Assembly (NCBI GenBank): GCA_021828105.1
Contig: JAKATG010000002.1
Location: 248,001-312,000, forward strand
Origin: Taklimakanibacter sp021828105
Lineage (GTDB): Bacteria > Pseudomonadota > Alphaproteobacteria > Rhizobiales > Aestuariivirgaceae
DNA length: 64,000 nt
Direction of reading: 5' to 3'
The notes under the pieces are model-generated. The model searched no databases. It had not been told where the DNA came from and saw nothing but the letters and a program-made list of their open reading frames with translations. Both the position numbers and the translations under genes were made by a program. Shown one piece after another: positions 42,940 through 52,246 of this stretch. Positions within the stretch are counted from its first letter, which is position 1. Each line of letters begins with the position of its first letter.

Positions 42940-43578
42940 TCACTGAGGCGCAGGTTTCTGACGCTTCTTTGCCTTGGTTTTTACCGGCGTGTAGATCGGC
43001 GCCAGAGCAGCCTTCATGAAAGGATGGTTGTCAAAGCGTCCCCTGTCGGCGGCATCAAAAGCGATGTCCTTCTGCCGGCAAGCGGGTTTGACTTGCTCGA
43101 TGATGTTTCTGGCCCTTCGGGCGGCCTCGGTACAATTTCGTCCCTGCAAGCCGGTGAGAACCGCATCCATGCGGCGCACGCAGTTCATCCATATGGCCCG
43201 ATGCGTTTCCTCGTGCTTCCTGATGAAGCCGGAGAACTGCTGCCAGAGGCGGCGGTCACTCGCGGACAGAGACGCTTCATTGGCGTGCCTCGGCAGGCGG
43301 ATCACAAATCGGACGGACAACCCGGCGACGCGGCAACCTTTCGCTGAGCTCACGGTCCGCGGCGTGGAAAATTCTATCATTGTGAGCGCATGGTGTCGCG
43401 CGCCGTTCACCCGTAGCGAGTTCTTGAGGAGCGACGCAAAGATGCCGGTCGTGCTCGTTCCCGATACGCTGTAGAACGAGTATTTGGTCGTAAAGGCGGG
43501 CGCAGCCTGGGCTGTTTCCAGTCCCAGCAAGAAGACGACACCCACCGCTGCAGTCGCAAGCCTTGCGAATGACCGCAT
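42940..43578 (-). CDS. Secreted DUF922 protein, putative zinc protease
   Basis: A 212-residue exported protein with a signal peptide (RLATAAVGVVFLLGLETAQA) followed by a DUF922 domain. It has TTKYSFYSVSGTSTTGIF, the metal-type motif FIRKHEETHRAIW and a cysteine pair (MNCVRRMD, GRNCTEAA). The HExxH-like arrangement suggests a metalloprotease, but activity is unproven for this family. The C-terminus is basic (KTKAKKRQKPAPQ). I chose ATG 43578, which opens the signal peptide, over a longer frame. Confidence 0.85.
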   Translation of the reverse strand: MRSFARLATAAVGVVFLLGLETAQAAPAFTTKYSFYSVSGTSTTGIFASLLKNSLRVNGARHHALTMIEFSTPRTVSSAKGCRVAGLSVRFVIRLPRHANEASLSASDRRLWQQFSGFIRKHEETHRAIWMNCVRRMDAVLTGLQGRNCTEAARRARNIIEQVKPACRQKDIAFDAADRGRFDNHPFMKAALAPIYTPVKTKAKKRQKPAPQ

Positions 43579-43812
43579 CGACGCCTCGAAAGTTGAGGCA
43601 AATATAAGGACCAGTCCGGGATACAGGCAAGCATTTGGGACGGGATATTGGCTCACGATGCCAAGGGGCCAACGTATGGTTACGGTTCCTGTTGGGCAAT
43701 AGTCGCGCCGCAACCGCAGCAACCTGCCCGTGCCGCCATAGGCAGCTTTCGCGGTATCCGCGAGGTTAGAGAAAATTCTGAACCTACCGCCTTCTGTGTT
43801 AAATAACGCCGT

Positions 43813-44559
43813 ATGATTTTCCGCTCACTGATGAAACTGAGCGTCTTGCCCCTCTGCCTTCTTCTGACGCAGCCGCTCCGCGCCGGGCAATTCGAGGATG
43901 GTCTGGCCGCCCGCGAGCACGGCGACTATGCGCAGGCACTTGCTCTCTGGGGTGAGCTCGCCCGGCAGCAACACGCGGCAGCCATGTATAGTCTCGGCCT
44001 CATGCATGCCGAGGGCCATGGCGTCGCCCGCAATGATGCCGAGGCGCTTAAATGGTATCGGCAAGCCGTCACCAAGCGCCATGCGCCCGCCCAGTATGCC
44101 ATGGCTCGCCTCTACGAGCAGGGCCGCGGCGTGCCGAAGAGCCAGTCGAGCGCAATGAAGTGGTATCGGCTTGCCGGGCAGCAGGGCCATATCGCCGCCC
44201 AGCTGGCGCTCGGCCTCATTTACGATGAAGGCCGTGGCGTGCCGCAGAATGGCTGGCAGGCCGAGAAGTGGTACCGGCTTGCGGCCGAGAAGGGCGAGGC
44301 CACGGCACAGATGAGGCTCGGCCTTCTCTATTCGCAAGGCCGCGGCATTTCGCGCGACGACGTACAGGCCTATATGTGGCTGAGCCTCGCTTCTGCCGCA
44401 GGTCACGCGAATGCGGCCAAGCAGCGCGATGCGATTTCCGCGCAGATGACCGGCGAGCAACGCGTTGAGGCCGAGAAGCTCGCCAACGCCTGGTCGCTCA
44501 TCCGCGCGCGGGCGATAGCACGCTGCCGGGCCGCAAATCTTCCGCCATCTTCATGTTGA
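43813..44559 (+). CDS. Secreted Sel1-repeat protein
   Basis: 248 residues with a signal peptide (MKLSVLPLCLLLTQPLRAG) and about five Sel1-type repeats of 36 residues, for example AAMYSLGLMHAEGHGVARND and APAQYAMARLYEQGRGVPK. Such tetratricopeptide-like solenoids bind proteins, and exported members are often linked to envelope or exopolysaccharide control in Hyphomicrobiales. It stands alone, with no adjacent partner. Confidence 0.88.
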   Translation: MIFRSLMKLSVLPLCLLLTQPLRAGQFEDGLAAREHGDYAQALALWGELARQQHAAAMYSLGLMHAEGHGVARNDAEALKWYRQAVTKRHAPAQYAMARLYEQGRGVPKSQSSAMKWYRLAGQQGHIAAQLALGLIYDEGRGVPQNGWQAEKWYRLAAEKGEATAQMRLGLLYSQGRGISRDDVQAYMWLSLASAAGHANAAKQRDAISAQMTGEQRVEAEKLANAWSLIRARAIARCRAANLPPSSC

Positions 44560-44757
44560 GGAGCGGTGCAGGCGGGACAAAACCACACCCTGACACTCAG
44601 CCGCGTCCTTGAACTGTGGCGTCAACAGGGGTGCAGCCATGCTCTGAGGAAGGCGCCAAATGAATAGAGACTGAACACTAGATTTCAGCCAAGTTCATTC
44701 TCAAGATGGCATTCTGCTAAAGCGCGATGGGGCCTCGAGCAACAGAGGTTAATTGCC

Positions 44758-45249
44758 ATGGCTGAGATTGTCGAAATCCCCGCGTCTCTGATGGTCCCCG
44801 AACATCGTCTCCGTTTCAAACCCACGGATCCCTCGTGGGAACACGTGGTCGTTTCAGGTGAAGTCGATCTCGAGCAATTCTCGAATGAAAGTATCGCGCT
44901 TCAGGGCCATGAAGACGACTCTACATCCTGGTATGAGGTCCATTTGAAAGTAGGGCCTTGGTGGCGCGACGTTCAGGTTTGTGTCCCGCACGTGACCATC
45001 AACGGCTTCAAGAACACCGATGCTGACGAGGATGATGAGCAGGAATGGATCATCAGAAATCTGAAATGGACGACGGATGGTGAAGGCGCGCCCAATCCAG
45101 GAGAAGTCCGCATTCGCCTGGAATTCCAGGTAGGGTTGCGCGGAGAATCCTCTTGGCTTCAGTGGCTTGGGTATGGCTTTACCGCGGCCGGCAGAAACCT
45201 CGGCGTCGGCGGTATTACTAAGCCGGGACCGATAAAGACTGGTCCCTGA
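44758..45249 (+). CDS. Orphan cytosolic protein of unknown function
   Basis: 163 residues without signal peptide or helix-rich membrane segments. Phrases such as DPSWEHVVVSGEVDLEQF, VHLKVGPWWRDVQVCVPHV and EVRIRLEFQVGLRGESSWLQ read as a beta sandwich. An acidic loop (NTDADEDDEQEW) is central. AGAGG is 10 bases before the ATG. No family is recognised. GC content and codon bias are lower than in adjacent genes, which may point to recent acquisition. Confidence 0.65.
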   Translation: MAEIVEIPASLMVPEHRLRFKPTDPSWEHVVVSGEVDLEQFSNESIALQGHEDDSTSWYEVHLKVGPWWRDVQVCVPHVTINGFKNTDADEDDEQEWIIRNLKWTTDGEGAPNPGEVRIRLEFQVGLRGESSWLQWLGYGFTAAGRNLGVGGITKPGPIKTGP

Positions 45250-45353
45250 TAGCCTTGCTTTTCACCGATAACGATTGAAGCAATTTGGATCTGCGCTCTG
45301 GAATCACCGGGTAGGGTCGCCATAACTCCGAGCGCAGATTCTTCATTTAAAAA

Positions 45354-45429
45354 TGGTGCCGCCTAGGTGACTCGAACACCTGACCTACGCATTACGAATG
45401 CGCCGCTCTACCGACTGAGCTAAGGCGGC
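45354..45429 (-). tRNA. tRNA-Thr (anticodon CGT)
   Basis: A 76-nt cloverleaf read on the minus strand: acceptor GCCGCCT/AGGCGGC, D arm with GCTCAGTCGGTAGAGC, anticodon stem GCGCA/TGCGT around loop TTCGTAA, T arm GGTGTTCGAGTCACC, and encoded CCA. CGT reads the threonine codon ACG. No integrase or duplicated 3' end was found nearby. Confidence 0.96.
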
Positions 45430-45480
45430 CCCGTGGCTTGGAATGGGCGGACTGATACAGGGTTCGCCCCGCGATTTCAA

Positions 45481-47016
45481 CTAGCGGCGATAATCCGCCG
45501 TTCCGGCCGGTTCCGGATCGTCCTCGGGCAGGCCCGGATCGTCCGGCGGACGGGTAGGCTCGACGATCCGCGGCTTGGACCGCGCCTTGGCGGCGGGCGG
45601 CGATGCCGGGGCTTGGGCTGGGGATGCAGGTTCCACCGGCTTGGGGGCGGGGGGCGGGGCGGCGGCTTCGGGGGCCGGCAAGGCCGTCTCTTCGACAGGC
45701 GGCTCCTCGGGCTCGGGCGCCGCGGCCCGGCGCGGCAAGGCCTCGAAAGGCACCTTCCATTCGGCAAAGGCGAGCTCGCCGGTGACCGGCGATACCGGCG
45801 TCCAGTAAGGCGAGGCGGCGCCGTCGATCACCCACATGGGATCGCTGGGCGCCCTGACCGCGCGGGCGAGCCATTCGCGCGCCCGGCCCTTGTCGCCGCG
45901 GCCGTCCTCGACCTCGGCCATCAGGGCGCAGACCCGCGCCTGCGGCTCATTGGCGACAAGGGCTGAGAGCGCCTTCACCGCATCGTCCCATTGGCGCGCG
46001 CCGGCCGCGGCCCGGCCCAGGGCGTAGGCGCCTTCGCTGCCGCCATGGAAGGATCCGATCAGCCGGCGCACGCGCTCATAGCGATCCAACGGCGAATCGG
46101 TGAGGCGGGCATAGGCGTAAGCCTCGGCGAGGTCGGGATGAGGAGCGACGTCCCAGCTCTTGCTGATGACGCGCCATACGCGGCGCTGCGCCCCTTGCGC
46201 GGCATAAAGCCTCGCCGCGACGCAAGCGGCCGGCACCAGCGCCGGATCGAGCTTATGGGCTTCGAGCGCCCAATCGAGGGCGTCCTTCGGTTCCTTGGTT
46301 TCGCCCGCCAGCGCCTTGGCGGCGAGCAGCACCGCCTTCATGCGCCGCGCCTGATCGGCGCCGACCTGGCTGGTCTTGCGCTGCGCCTCGAGCGTCGTCA
46401 GCGCCGCATCCCAGTCGCGCGCCTGCGACTGGATGGCGAGCATCGCCGAGGACGCCCAGCCCAGCGCCGGATTGAGTTTGAGTGCCCGCTCGGCGAAGCC
46501 CCGCGCCGCAGCGAGATCGCCCGACTGGCGCGCTTCGGCGAACAGGCCGCGCAGGCCCAAGGCCTCGGTCTCCGGCGCCTTCAGCATCTCCTCGAAACCG
46601 CGCCTGACCTTGGCGCGGTCGCCCTTGAGCTGCGCTGCCTGCACTTCGAGGAGTTTCAGCAAAGGCTCATCGGTCAGGTTCTTGGCCGCGATCGTGGCAA
46701 AGCGATGGGCGCCCTGGCCGTCGCCGGCGCCGGCAGCGATGATGCCGCGCGACAGGCTCTCATAGCCGCGGCGTGCCTTGCGGAAGCGCCAATAGCCGGT
46801 GATGGCGCCGGGCGTGCCGATCAGCCGGCGCAGCAGGGAGAACAGGAACCACAGCGCCAGCACGGCGAAGACGAGGCCGGCGAGGCCCGCCAGCACCGAG
46901 GTTTCGATCTCGCGATTGAGCCAGCGGATGACGATGGTGCCCGGCCGGTCGGCGATCCAGGCAAAGCCCGCCGCCAAAGCGGCAAGCAGCAGGAAGCGGA
47001 CGAGAAGACGAATCAT
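45481..47016 (-). CDS. hemY: HemY-like heme biosynthesis-associated membrane protein
   Basis: A 511-residue HemY (HemY_N) protein, unrelated to the protoporphyrinogen oxidase also called HemY. Two N-terminal helices (LLVRFLLLAALAAGFAWI; LAGLAGLVFAVLALWFLFSL) are followed by a tetratricopeptide-like region. A long proline/alanine-rich C-terminal tail closes it (PEAAAPPPAPKPVEPASPAQ). It overlaps mic60 by four bases and follows hemC, hemD and mic60 in the usual alphaproteobacterial order. Its biochemical role is unclear; it is thought to organise membrane-linked heme or envelope functions. Confidence 0.88.
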   Translation of the reverse strand: MIRLLVRFLLLAALAAGFAWIADRPGTIVIRWLNREIETSVLAGLAGLVFAVLALWFLFSLLRRLIGTPGAITGYWRFRKARRGYESLSRGIIAAGAGDGQGAHRFATIAAKNLTDEPLLKLLEVQAAQLKGDRAKVRRGFEEMLKAPETEALGLRGLFAEARQSGDLAAARGFAERALKLNPALGWASSAMLAIQSQARDWDAALTTLEAQRKTSQVGADQARRMKAVLLAAKALAGETKEPKDALDWALEAHKLDPALVPAACVAARLYAAQGAQRRVWRVISKSWDVAPHPDLAEAYAYARLTDSPLDRYERVRRLIGSFHGGSEGAYALGRAAAGARQWDDAVKALSALVANEPQARVCALMAEVEDGRGDKGRAREWLARAVRAPSDPMWVIDGAASPYWTPVSPVTGELAFAEWKVPFEALPRRAAAPEPEEPPVEETALPAPEAAAPPPAPKPVEPASPAQAPASPPAAKARSKPRIVEPTRPPDDPGLPEDDPEPAGTADYRR

Positions 47017-48152
47017 GGCTTGCCCATGATGATCTGCGTCACCGCTGCCGCCAATTGCGCCATCGCCGCTTCCGCTTCGAGCCGCTGGCGCGCTTTGTCG
47101 CGCCATTGGGCGAGTTCGGGCGGCAGCTCGCCGCCAGGTTCCTCGAGCCTGGCGATGGCCGCCTTGAGATCGCCGGCCTTGGCATCGCCCGCCGCGGACC
47201 GCGCGAGATCGGCCCAGTCCAGCGTGTTGAGGTCGCGGATCTTCACCACGGTCCCCATCCAGGCCCAGAAGCCGCTGGTTTCGGCGGTCGCGGGATCCCC
47301 CGAGCTCCGGCCCGCGAGGGTCGGCACGAGCGCCTCGAGAGTGCCGCCCAGCACTTGCGCATTGGCAAGGCCCGATGCGGCGAAAGGCGCCAGCTCGGCG
47401 AGATCGGCATTCTGCGGCACATAGATGGCGATGCGATCGAGCTCGTCCTTATAAGCGACGCCCGCCTGGAATTTGGCCTTGAGATCGGAGAGCGCTTGCG
47501 ACAGCCGGGCGAATTCCTCGTTTCCGGTCGTGGGCGTCGTGGTCGTCGTTGCGCCCTGGCGCAGCTCTGCCACCTGCTGCTCGAGCTGTTCGATGCGCCG
47601 GGTGACGTCGGCGAGAGCCGCGGGATCGGCCGAGCCCCCTTCGCCCGAGCCCAGGTTCGTAACCGACTGGCGAAGCTCGCTCAGGGCCTTGTCCAGATCG
47701 CCGAGCTTCGTCTCGACAGCTTCCGTCTTCTGTGCCTGCTCCTCGGCCGTTTGCGCGGTGCCGGATTTGAGATTGTCGAAAGCCCCCGAGAGCGCGACGA
47801 GCTGCTCGTTCAGCGTTCGGTTCGAGGCTTCGATCACGCCGAGCTTCTCTTCCATCGCCGACATGGCCGAAGGCGGCCACCAATGCGCGCCGAATTCGCG
47901 ATAGGCCCAGGCGCCGAGGAGAGCGGCGATGACGGCGGCCGCGCCGGCGATGCGGCCCTTGGTCCAGAAGGGTGTGCGCTCCGGCGGCGGTGGCGGTGGT
48001 GAAACCGCCTCCTCTTTCGGGGCCTCGGTCTCGCCCAGATCGCCAGTGTCGCCGGTATCGGCGGGGGGCGAAATATCCTCCGCCTCGAGATCGATGACGG
48101 GACGTCGTGCCTCAGGCCCTTGCGATTCGTTTTCGATATTGGTCATCGCCAC
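47013..48152 (-). CDS. Mitofilin/Mic60 homologue
   Basis: A 379-residue protein with an acidic, proline-rich N-terminus (EEAVSPPPPPPERTPFW), one transmembrane helix (IAGAAAVIAALLGAWAY), a long coiled coil (MEEKLGVIEASNRTLNEQLV onward) and a C-terminal mitofilin-like domain ending in AMAQLAAAVTQIIMG. Alphaproteobacterial Mic60 proteins shape intracytoplasmic membranes and are considered the ancestors of the mitochondrial cristae protein. The position between hemD and hemY is typical. The start is a GTG with AGGA 6 bases upstream; ATG 48146 is an alternative. Confidence 0.86.
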   Translation of the reverse strand: MAMTNIENESQGPEARRPVIDLEAEDISPPADTGDTGDLGETEAPKEEAVSPPPPPPERTPFWTKGRIAGAAAVIAALLGAWAYREFGAHWWPPSAMSAMEEKLGVIEASNRTLNEQLVALSGAFDNLKSGTAQTAEEQAQKTEAVETKLGDLDKALSELRQSVTNLGSGEGGSADPAALADVTRRIEQLEQQVAELRQGATTTTTPTTGNEEFARLSQALSDLKAKFQAGVAYKDELDRIAIYVPQNADLAELAPFAASGLANAQVLGGTLEALVPTLAGRSSGDPATAETSGFWAWMGTVVKIRDLNTLDWADLARSAAGDAKAGDLKAAIARLEEPGGELPPELAQWRDKARQRLEAEAAMAQLAAAVTQIIMGKP

Positions 48153-48185
48153 CGTTCATCCTGTCGCAAATCTTGCCCGAAAAAT

Positions 48186-48872
48186 TCAGGCTCGGCCAAT
48201 GATTTCCAGAAGCGCTGCCTCCTCGGGCCGCGCCGCGACCCGTGTGGCAAAGCTGTCGGGCAAAATCGCGGCAATATTCGGCGACAGGCAAAAATGCATC
48301 ATGACATCTGCCGCAACGCCCGCTTTGGCGGCGAGATCGAGCCACAAACGGGCCGAGCGTGGCGAATAAAGGAGAACGCCGTCGGCGCGCGCCGCCTCCG
48401 TTACGAGCGCGGTCGCGGGGTGCGCCTCATAGACGATGACGCGCGTCACCGCGAAGCCTGCGCGCGCGAGACGGCCGGAAAAGTCGCTCGCCGTGTCGAG
48501 GCCCGACAGATAGAGAAGGGGACCCAATTCAGGTCTTGCTTGGGCAATGATGTGGCGCGCCAGCCCCTCGCCGTCGCCGCCGGCTTCGCTGATGGCGGCA
48601 AATCCCGCCTCTCGTGCCGCCGCCCCGGATTGCGGCCCGACCGCCAGGACCGGCAGATGGCGCAAGCGCCCGAGAAGCGGACTGCCGGCAAGGCAGCGTA
48701 TGGCATTGGCGCTGGTCAGGGCGATGGCCTGATAGGGTCCGGCCGGGATCTCGATATCGGGGCGTGGCACGATCTCGAGCAAAGGCGAGGCGATCACCTC
48801 ATGACCGAGCCGTTCGAGATTCGCCTTGAGAGGCTCGGCGTCTTCCCAAGGCCTGGTGACGATGAGGCGCAT
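48186..48872 (-). CDS. hemD: Uroporphyrinogen-III synthase
   Basis: A 228-residue HemD that cyclises hydroxymethylbilane to uroporphyrinogen III. Recognisable parts are RLIVTRPWEDAEPLKANLER, ALTSANAIRCL, VLAVGPQSGAAAREAGF and the C-terminal LLYSPRSARLWLDLA. HemD is poorly conserved, so position directly after hemC (one base apart) supports the call. ATG 48872 fits the usual N-terminus; the longer frame overlaps hemC. Confidence 0.88.
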   Translation of the reverse strand: MRLIVTRPWEDAEPLKANLERLGHEVIASPLLEIVPRPDIEIPAGPYQAIALTSANAIRCLAGSPLLGRLRHLPVLAVGPQSGAAAREAGFAAISEAGGDGEGLARHIIAQARPELGPLLYLSGLDTASDFSGRLARAGFAVTRVIVYEAHPATALVTEAARADGVLLYSPRSARLWLDLAAKAGVAADVMMHFCLSPNIAAILPDSFATRVAARPEEAALLEIIGRA

Positions 48873-48873
48873 G

Positions 48874-49803
48874 TCAGGAGAAGAGATCGACGAGATGCCG
48901 GCCACCCTTGGCCTTGACCTCCTCGCCGGCATCGCGGCCGAGGCGGGCGGCGTCCGTGAGCGCGCCGGTCCGGCTGGCGGTGAAGGTCATCTTGCCGTCG
49001 AGCGTCAAGGCCTCGCCGCGAAATTCCAGGTGATTTTCGCGGATCACCGCATGGCCGGCGATCGGCGTGCGGCATGAGCCATCGAGGCTCGCGAGAAAAG
49101 CACGCTCGCAAGCGACCGCGGTCTCCGTCGGCAGGTCGTTGATCGCCGCCAGAAGCTCGCGGACAGAATCATCGCTGGCGCGGATCTCGATGCCGATGGC
49201 GCCTTGCGCCACCGCCGGTAGCATGTCCTCCTCGGGAACGGGTGCGGTGATGCGATGCGAAAGCCCCAGACGGTTGAGGCCGGCGCAGGCGAGGAAGGTC
49301 GCGGCGACCTCGCCCTGATCGAGCTTGGCGAGGCGCGTCTCGACATTGCCGCGCAGATTGACCACGGAAATATCCGGGCGGATGCGCTTGAGCTGGGCCT
49401 GGCGGCGCACCGAGGCCGAGCCCACGACGCAAGATGGCGGCAGGTCACGAATGCTCGCGCAATGCGGGCTGATCAAGGCGTCGCGGGCGTCCTCGCGCGG
49501 CAGCAAAGCAGCGATCACCAGAGCTTCAGGCAATTGCGCCGGCATGTCCTTCATCGAATGGACGGCGAGGTCGATTGAGCCCGAGAGCAGCGCCTCCTCG
49601 ATCTCCTTGGTGAAGAGACCCTTGCCGCCGATCTCGCTCAACGGCCGGTCGCGCACCCTGTCGCCCGTCGTCGTGATGGCCACGATTTCGATATCGGCCG
49701 GATCGAAGCCATGGGCGGCACAGAGCCTAAGTCTCGTCTCTTCGGCCTGGGCGAGCGCCAGGCGCGAGCCGCGGCTTCCGATTTTCAGGCGAGGCGTTTG
49801 CAA
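48874..49803 (-). CDS. hemC: Hydroxymethylbilane synthase (porphobilinogen deaminase)
   Basis: A 309-residue HemC that polymerises four porphobilinogens to hydroxymethylbilane. IGSRGSRLALAQAEE, AITTTGDRVRDRPLSEIGGK and GLFTKEIEEALL are diagnostic. The dipyrromethane cofactor binds the cysteine of LDGSCRTPIAGHA. The start is a TTG. It is transcribed divergently from tsaD, 69 bp apart, which is where both promoters must lie. Confidence 0.96.
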   Translation of the reverse strand: MQTPRLKIGSRGSRLALAQAEETRLRLCAAHGFDPADIEIVAITTTGDRVRDRPLSEIGGKGLFTKEIEEALLSGSIDLAVHSMKDMPAQLPEALVIAALLPREDARDALISPHCASIRDLPPSCVVGSASVRRQAQLKRIRPDISVVNLRGNVETRLAKLDQGEVAATFLACAGLNRLGLSHRITAPVPEEDMLPAVAQGAIGIEIRASDDSVRELLAAINDLPTETAVACERAFLASLDGSCRTPIAGHAVIRENHLEFRGEALTLDGKMTFTASRTGALTDAARLGRDAGEEVKAKGGRHLVDLFS

Positions 49804-49872
49804 GTCAACTCCACGAAATGCTATTTACCGGGCTCCTCTTAATCTCTTACACCCCAGACGTCATCGACATTC

Positions 49873-50958
49873 ATGGCCGCACCGGATTTGACCATTCTAG
49901 GCATCGAAACCTCCTGCGACGAGACCGCGGCGGCCCTGGTGCGCCGCCATCCCGACGGCTCGGGCTTGATCCTCGCCAATGTCATCCTGTCGCAGATCAA
50001 GGATCATGCGCCCTATGGCGGCGTAGTGCCCGAAATCGCGGCCAGGGCGCATGCGAGCCATCTCGACCGGCTGATCAAGACGGCGCTCGCCGAGGCCCGT
50101 CTCACGCTCGACGACATCGATGGCGTTGCGGCAACCGCGGGCCCCGGCCTCATCGGCGGTCTCCTGGTCGGCCTCACCACGGCGAAGGCGCTGGCGCTCG
50201 CCAAGGCGAAGCCGCTGCTCGCGATTAACCATCTGGAAGCGCATGCGCTGACGGCCAGGCTCTTATGGCCCCTCGACTTCCCCTATCTGCTGCTCCTGAT
50301 TTCGGGCGGCCATACGCAAATCCAGATCGTCGAGGGGGTGGGGCGCTACCGCCGCATCGGCACCACCATCGACGACGCCCTGGGCGAGGCCTTCGACAAG
50401 ACGGCCAAGCTTTTGGGCCTTTCCTATCCGGGCGGGCCCCAGGTCGAGGCGCTGGCGCTGAAGGGCGATGCCGGGAGGTTCGACTTCCCGCGCCCCCTCA
50501 GGGGCCGCCAGGGCTGCAATTTCTCCTTCTCCGGCCTCAAGACCGCCGTCCGTGAGACGGTCGAAGCGCTGGGTCGGCTCAGCCCCGCCGACAAGGCCGA
50601 TATCTGTGCCGGCTTCGAAGCGGCGATCGCCGATGTGATGCGCGACCGGCTCTCCCGCGCGCTCAAGCAGTTCAAGGCGACGTTCGCGGATGTCCGCCAG
50701 CCGGTGCTGGTGGTGGCGGGTGGCGTCGCCGCCAATCGCAGGCTCAAGAGCACCTTCGAGACGCTGTGCGCCCGGCATGGCTTCTCCCTCATCATCCCGC
50801 CGGCTCATCTGTGCACGGACAATGCCGCGATGGTGGCCTGGGCCGGCGCCGAGCGCCTCGCCCTCGGCCTCACCGATCCTCTCGATGCACAAGCGCGAGC
50901 GCGCTGGCCGCTCGACCCCGAGGCCAAGCGCATGACGGGTGCGGGAGTGAAAGCGTGA
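49873..50958 (+). CDS. tsaD: tRNA N6-threonylcarbamoyladenosine transferase TsaD
   Basis: A 361-residue TsaD (Gcp/Kae1 type) that transfers the threonylcarbamoyl group to A37 of ANN-reading tRNAs. GIETSCDETAAALV begins the ASKHA fold. NHLEAHALTARL carries the metal-binding histidines, and LISGGHTQIQ and CTDNAAMVAWAG complete it. Length is standard. gpsA overlaps its end by four bases, an arrangement common in alphaproteobacteria. Confidence 0.97.
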   Translation: MAAPDLTILGIETSCDETAAALVRRHPDGSGLILANVILSQIKDHAPYGGVVPEIAARAHASHLDRLIKTALAEARLTLDDIDGVAATAGPGLIGGLLVGLTTAKALALAKAKPLLAINHLEAHALTARLLWPLDFPYLLLLISGGHTQIQIVEGVGRYRRIGTTIDDALGEAFDKTAKLLGLSYPGGPQVEALALKGDAGRFDFPRPLRGRQGCNFSFSGLKTAVRETVEALGRLSPADKADICAGFEAAIADVMRDRLSRALKQFKATFADVRQPVLVVAGGVAANRRLKSTFETLCARHGFSLIIPPAHLCTDNAAMVAWAGAERLALGLTDPLDAQARARWPLDPEAKRMTGAGVKA

Positions 50959-51944
50959 GCCGCATCGGCATCATCGGCGCGGGTGCCTGGGGACTGGCGC
51001 TCGCCGCCGTCGCCGAGCGCGCCCACCATCAGGTGACGATCTGGGCGCGCCGGCCCGAGACGGCAGAAGAGATCAATGCCAGCCATACGCTCGCCGCGCG
51101 GCTGCCCAGCATCAGATTCGGCAAGGCGGTCGTCGCCACGAACACGCCCCAGGACCTCGCTTCCATGGAGGCGGTGCTGGCGGTGGTCCCGGCGCAACAT
51201 CTGCGCCAGGTCCTCGGCCAGTTCCGCGACTTGCGCGTTCCGGTTATCGTCTGCGCCAAAGGCATCGAGGCCGACAGCGGCGAGCTCATGCCGGAAGTGC
51301 TCGCCGATTGCCTGCCCGACTGTCCCGGCCTCGTGCTTTCGGGCCCGAGCTTCGCCGCCGATGTGGCGCGCCGGCAACCGACGGCGGTGACCTTGGCCGG
51401 ACCCCATCTCAGGCTCGCCAAGGATTGGGCCCAGGCTTTGAGCCTCACGAACTTCCGCATCTATCCCTCAGATGATCTGCGCGGCGTGGCGCTGGGCGGT
51501 GCCGTCAAGAATGTGCTGGCGATCGCCTGCGGGATCGCGGCCGGAAAAAATCTCGGCGACAGCGCCCGTGCCGCCCTTACCACCCGCGCCTTCGCCGAAT
51601 TGACGCGCTTCGGCAAGGCCTTGGGCGGCAGGCCCGAAACCTTGACCGGCCTTTCCGGCCTCGGCGATCTCCTGCTCACCTGCTCGAGCCGGCAATCGCG
51701 CAATTTCTCCTTCGGACTGGCGCTGGGCGAGGGCAAGAGTGCGAGCGAAGCCAAGGCTCTGGCCAAGGGTACCGTCGAAGGCATCGCCACGGCCAAGATT
51801 GTCGCTGAGCTCGCCAAAGTGCAGAATATCGACATGCCGATCGCGACCGCCGTCCATGCGGTCATTGACGGCGGCTCGAACCCTGAGGAAGAAATTGCGC
51901 GGCTCTTGGCGCGCCCCATCAACCCCGAATTCCATCGCGCTTAA
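50955..51944 (+). CDS. gpsA: Glycerol-3-phosphate dehydrogenase [NAD(P)+]
   Basis: A 329-residue GpsA that reduces dihydroxyacetone phosphate to glycerol 3-phosphate for phospholipid synthesis. The cofactor motif is GIIGAGAWGLALA. The catalytic lysine lies in LGGAVKNVLAIACG, and the C-terminal domain has TLTGLSGLGDLLLTC. The GTG start overlaps the tsaD stop (GTGA), which decides it over longer frames. Confidence 0.96.
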   Translation: MSRIGIIGAGAWGLALAAVAERAHHQVTIWARRPETAEEINASHTLAARLPSIRFGKAVVATNTPQDLASMEAVLAVVPAQHLRQVLGQFRDLRVPVIVCAKGIEADSGELMPEVLADCLPDCPGLVLSGPSFAADVARRQPTAVTLAGPHLRLAKDWAQALSLTNFRIYPSDDLRGVALGGAVKNVLAIACGIAAGKNLGDSARAALTTRAFAELTRFGKALGGRPETLTGLSGLGDLLLTCSSRQSRNFSFGLALGEGKSASEAKALAKGTVEGIATAKIVAELAKVQNIDMPIATAVHAVIDGGSNPEEEIARLLARPINPEFHRA

Positions 51945-51952
51945 AGGATAAC

Positions 51953-52246
51953 ATGATGCTCTATGCCTTGATCTGCACGGACAAGCCCAATTCGGTCGAT
52001 TTGCGCATGAAGGAGAGGCCCGGCCATATCGATTATCTCAACGGCCTGGGCGATCGGCTCAAGGCGGCCGGTCCCTTCACCGACGAGGCCGGCAGTCCGA
52101 TCGGCTCGCTCGTCATCGTCGAGGCGAATGACCGGGCAGGGGCCGAGGAAGTCGCCAAGAACGATCCTTACACGAAGGCCGGGCTGTTCGCGGCGGTGGA
52201 AATCCGCGCCTGGAAATGGGGTCTCAAAAATCCGGAGGTGAAGTGA
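51953..52246 (+). CDS. YciI family protein
   Basis: A 97-residue YciI-like ferredoxin-fold protein (MLYALICTDKPNSVDLRMKE; DERPGHIDYL-like RPGHIDYLNGL; DPYTKAGLFAAVEIRAWKWG). The fold is related to muconolactone isomerase-type enzymes, but the function is unknown. The likely start is ATG 51953 or 51956. Its stop overlaps the start of the EVE-domain gene, so it is translated as part of a chain from tsaD onwards. Confidence 0.88.
   Translation: MMLYALICTDKPNSVDLRMKERPGHIDYLNGLGDRLKAAGPFTDEAGSPIGSLVIVEANDRAGAEEVAKNDPYTKAGLFAAVEIRAWKWGLKNPEVK

Noticed and set aside
45991..47424. A 477-codon frame on the + strand opposite hemY and mic60
   Set aside because: Arginine- and alanine-rich shadow without domain features.
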